Shown here piece by piece: positions 18,104 through 18,656 of a stretch of 18,656 nucleotides of DNA. Source of the DNA: Actinomycetes bacterium. Its GTDB lineage: Bacteria; Actinomycetota; Acidimicrobiia; Acidimicrobiales; RAAP-2. A program made the translations under genes and the position numbers. The stretch lies in the NCBI GenBank assembly GCA_021791145.1, contig JAJYXE010000047.1, forward strand, positions 1 through 18,656, given 5' to 3'. Positions within the stretch are counted from its first letter, which is position 1. Every line of letters starts with the position of its first letter. The notes beneath the pieces were generated by a model that had not been told where the DNA came from, ran no database searches, and was given only the letters and a program-made list of their open reading frames with translations.

Positions 18104-18656
18104 ATGAGTTGCAAGGGTCCGCGCAGGTCGTCGAAGCGCGCGCACGGGGGGTCCCATACCATGCTCTTCACCAGCACCTCGAAGGACCGCGGCGCCCGGG
18201 GCGCACGGACCCCGTCGCTCCGGACCCGCCTGCGGACCTTGGGCGCGGCGGCGGCGGGTGCCGCGCTCCTGTTCAGTGTCGCCGGCGCCGGTGTGGGGAT
18301 GACGAGCGGCACCGCCGGCGCGAGCGCCAAGTCCCCGAAGGTCGCGTCGGGAGCGGTCCCGAGCCTCGCGCTGGGCATCGGCGAGATCTTCACATGGATC
18401 CTTCCCCTCGACAACCAGGTCGGCTACGAGTACTGGGACATCGACATCCAGAGGAACATGTGGCTCCCGCTCTACTACGCGGGGAACGGCTCGAAGACCG
18501 GGATCGACTACACCCAGTCGGTGGGAGATCCCCCCGTCTACTCGAACCACGACAAGACCGTGACGATCACGATGAAGACCAACTTCAAGTGGTCCACAGG
18601 CGCGACCGTCACATCCAAGGACGTGAAGTTCTACTTCCAGCTCGTCGACGCCGGGA
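18104..18656 (+). CDS. ABC-transporter substrate-binding protein, family 5 (partial, 3' end outside)
   Basis: The first 184 codons of an extracellular binding protein of the peptide/nickel/opine type. A signal peptide is clear: Arg-rich n-region (RTPSLRTRLR), hydrophobic core TLGAAAAGAALLFSVAGAGV, and a likely cleavage after GASA. No Cys follows the core, so there is no lipobox, unusual for a Gram-positive binding protein. The mature part has family-5 features: the DIDIQRNMWLPLYYA segment and KTNFKWSTGATVTSKDVKFY. ATG 18104 is favoured because a strong promoter ends 8 nt before it; ATG 18161 is an in-frame alternative that gives a signal peptide of more usual length. Permease genes would be expected downstream, outside the window. 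Confidence 0.85.
   Translation, partial: MSCKGPRRSSKRAHGGSHTMLFTSTSKDRGARGARTPSLRTRLRTLGAAAAGAALLFSVAGAGVGMTSGTAGASAKSPKVASGAVPSLALGIGEIFTWILPLDNQVGYEYWDIDIQRNMWLPLYYAGNGSKTGIDYTQSVGDPPVYSNHDKTVTITMKTNFKWSTGATVTSKDVKFYFQLVDAG

Overview
The window is high-GC DNA with third-codon-position GC bias in the real genes. The gene content is actinobacterial: an F420-type (deazaflavin) reductase, a DUF1918 protein, a PbpA-like transpeptidase, a MarR/YceI pair and a CBS-pair protein. An Acidimicrobiia-like or other deep-branching actinobacterium is my inference; no rRNA or marker gene is present to settle it. I see no tRNA, rRNA, CRISPR array or phage module. The only mobile-element sign is a probable transposase tail and element end at positions 1-201.

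Layout. 1-201: probable IS end. 470-1849: small membrane protein (-), short conserved protein of unknown function (+) with an abnormal C-terminal run-on, and a DinB-superfamily protein (+). 2043-2942: 3-hydroxyacyl-CoA dehydrogenase (-). 3404-3856: deazaflavin-dependent reductase (+). 4177-8023: a minus-strand run of a PbpA-like class B PBP, an AHL-lactonase-like metallo-hydrolase and a flippase-like membrane protein, with a possible 24-codon leader ORF ahead of the PBP. 8234-9137: DUF3565-like zinc protein and LOG-family enzyme (+). 9118-10491: divergent MarR regulator (-) and YceI protein (+). 10603-12490: HhH DNA glycosylase and a channel-like membrane protein (- operon). 12766-15462: divergent DHA2-type MFS exporter (-) and TetR regulator (+), a drug-efflux style module with two matching operator palindromes. 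15627-17230: unknown protein (-), DUF1918 protein (+), CBS-pair protein (-). 17426-end: universal stress protein (+) and the start of a family-5 ABC solute-binding protein (+).

How genes work together. The clearest local circuits are TetR/MFS (shared 18-bp operator half-sites AAACGG/SCGTTT placed on both promoters), MarR/YceI (divergent), and glycosylase/membrane protein (25-nt gap). Most other genes look like independent single-gene units.

Most unusual property. Almost every gene boundary carries its own short tandem-repeat array (periods 9, 10, 11, 14, 15, 17, 18, 20, 21 and about 32-34 bp). The unit sequence differs at each site. The four arrays inside credible coding sequence all have periods divisible by three, while most intergenic arrays do not. 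Some arrays at gene starts repeat start codons or Shine-Dalgarno-like stretches. Several plus-strand genes lack a Shine-Dalgarno but have a TANNNT box 7-8 nt before the start codon, which suggests leaderless mRNAs.
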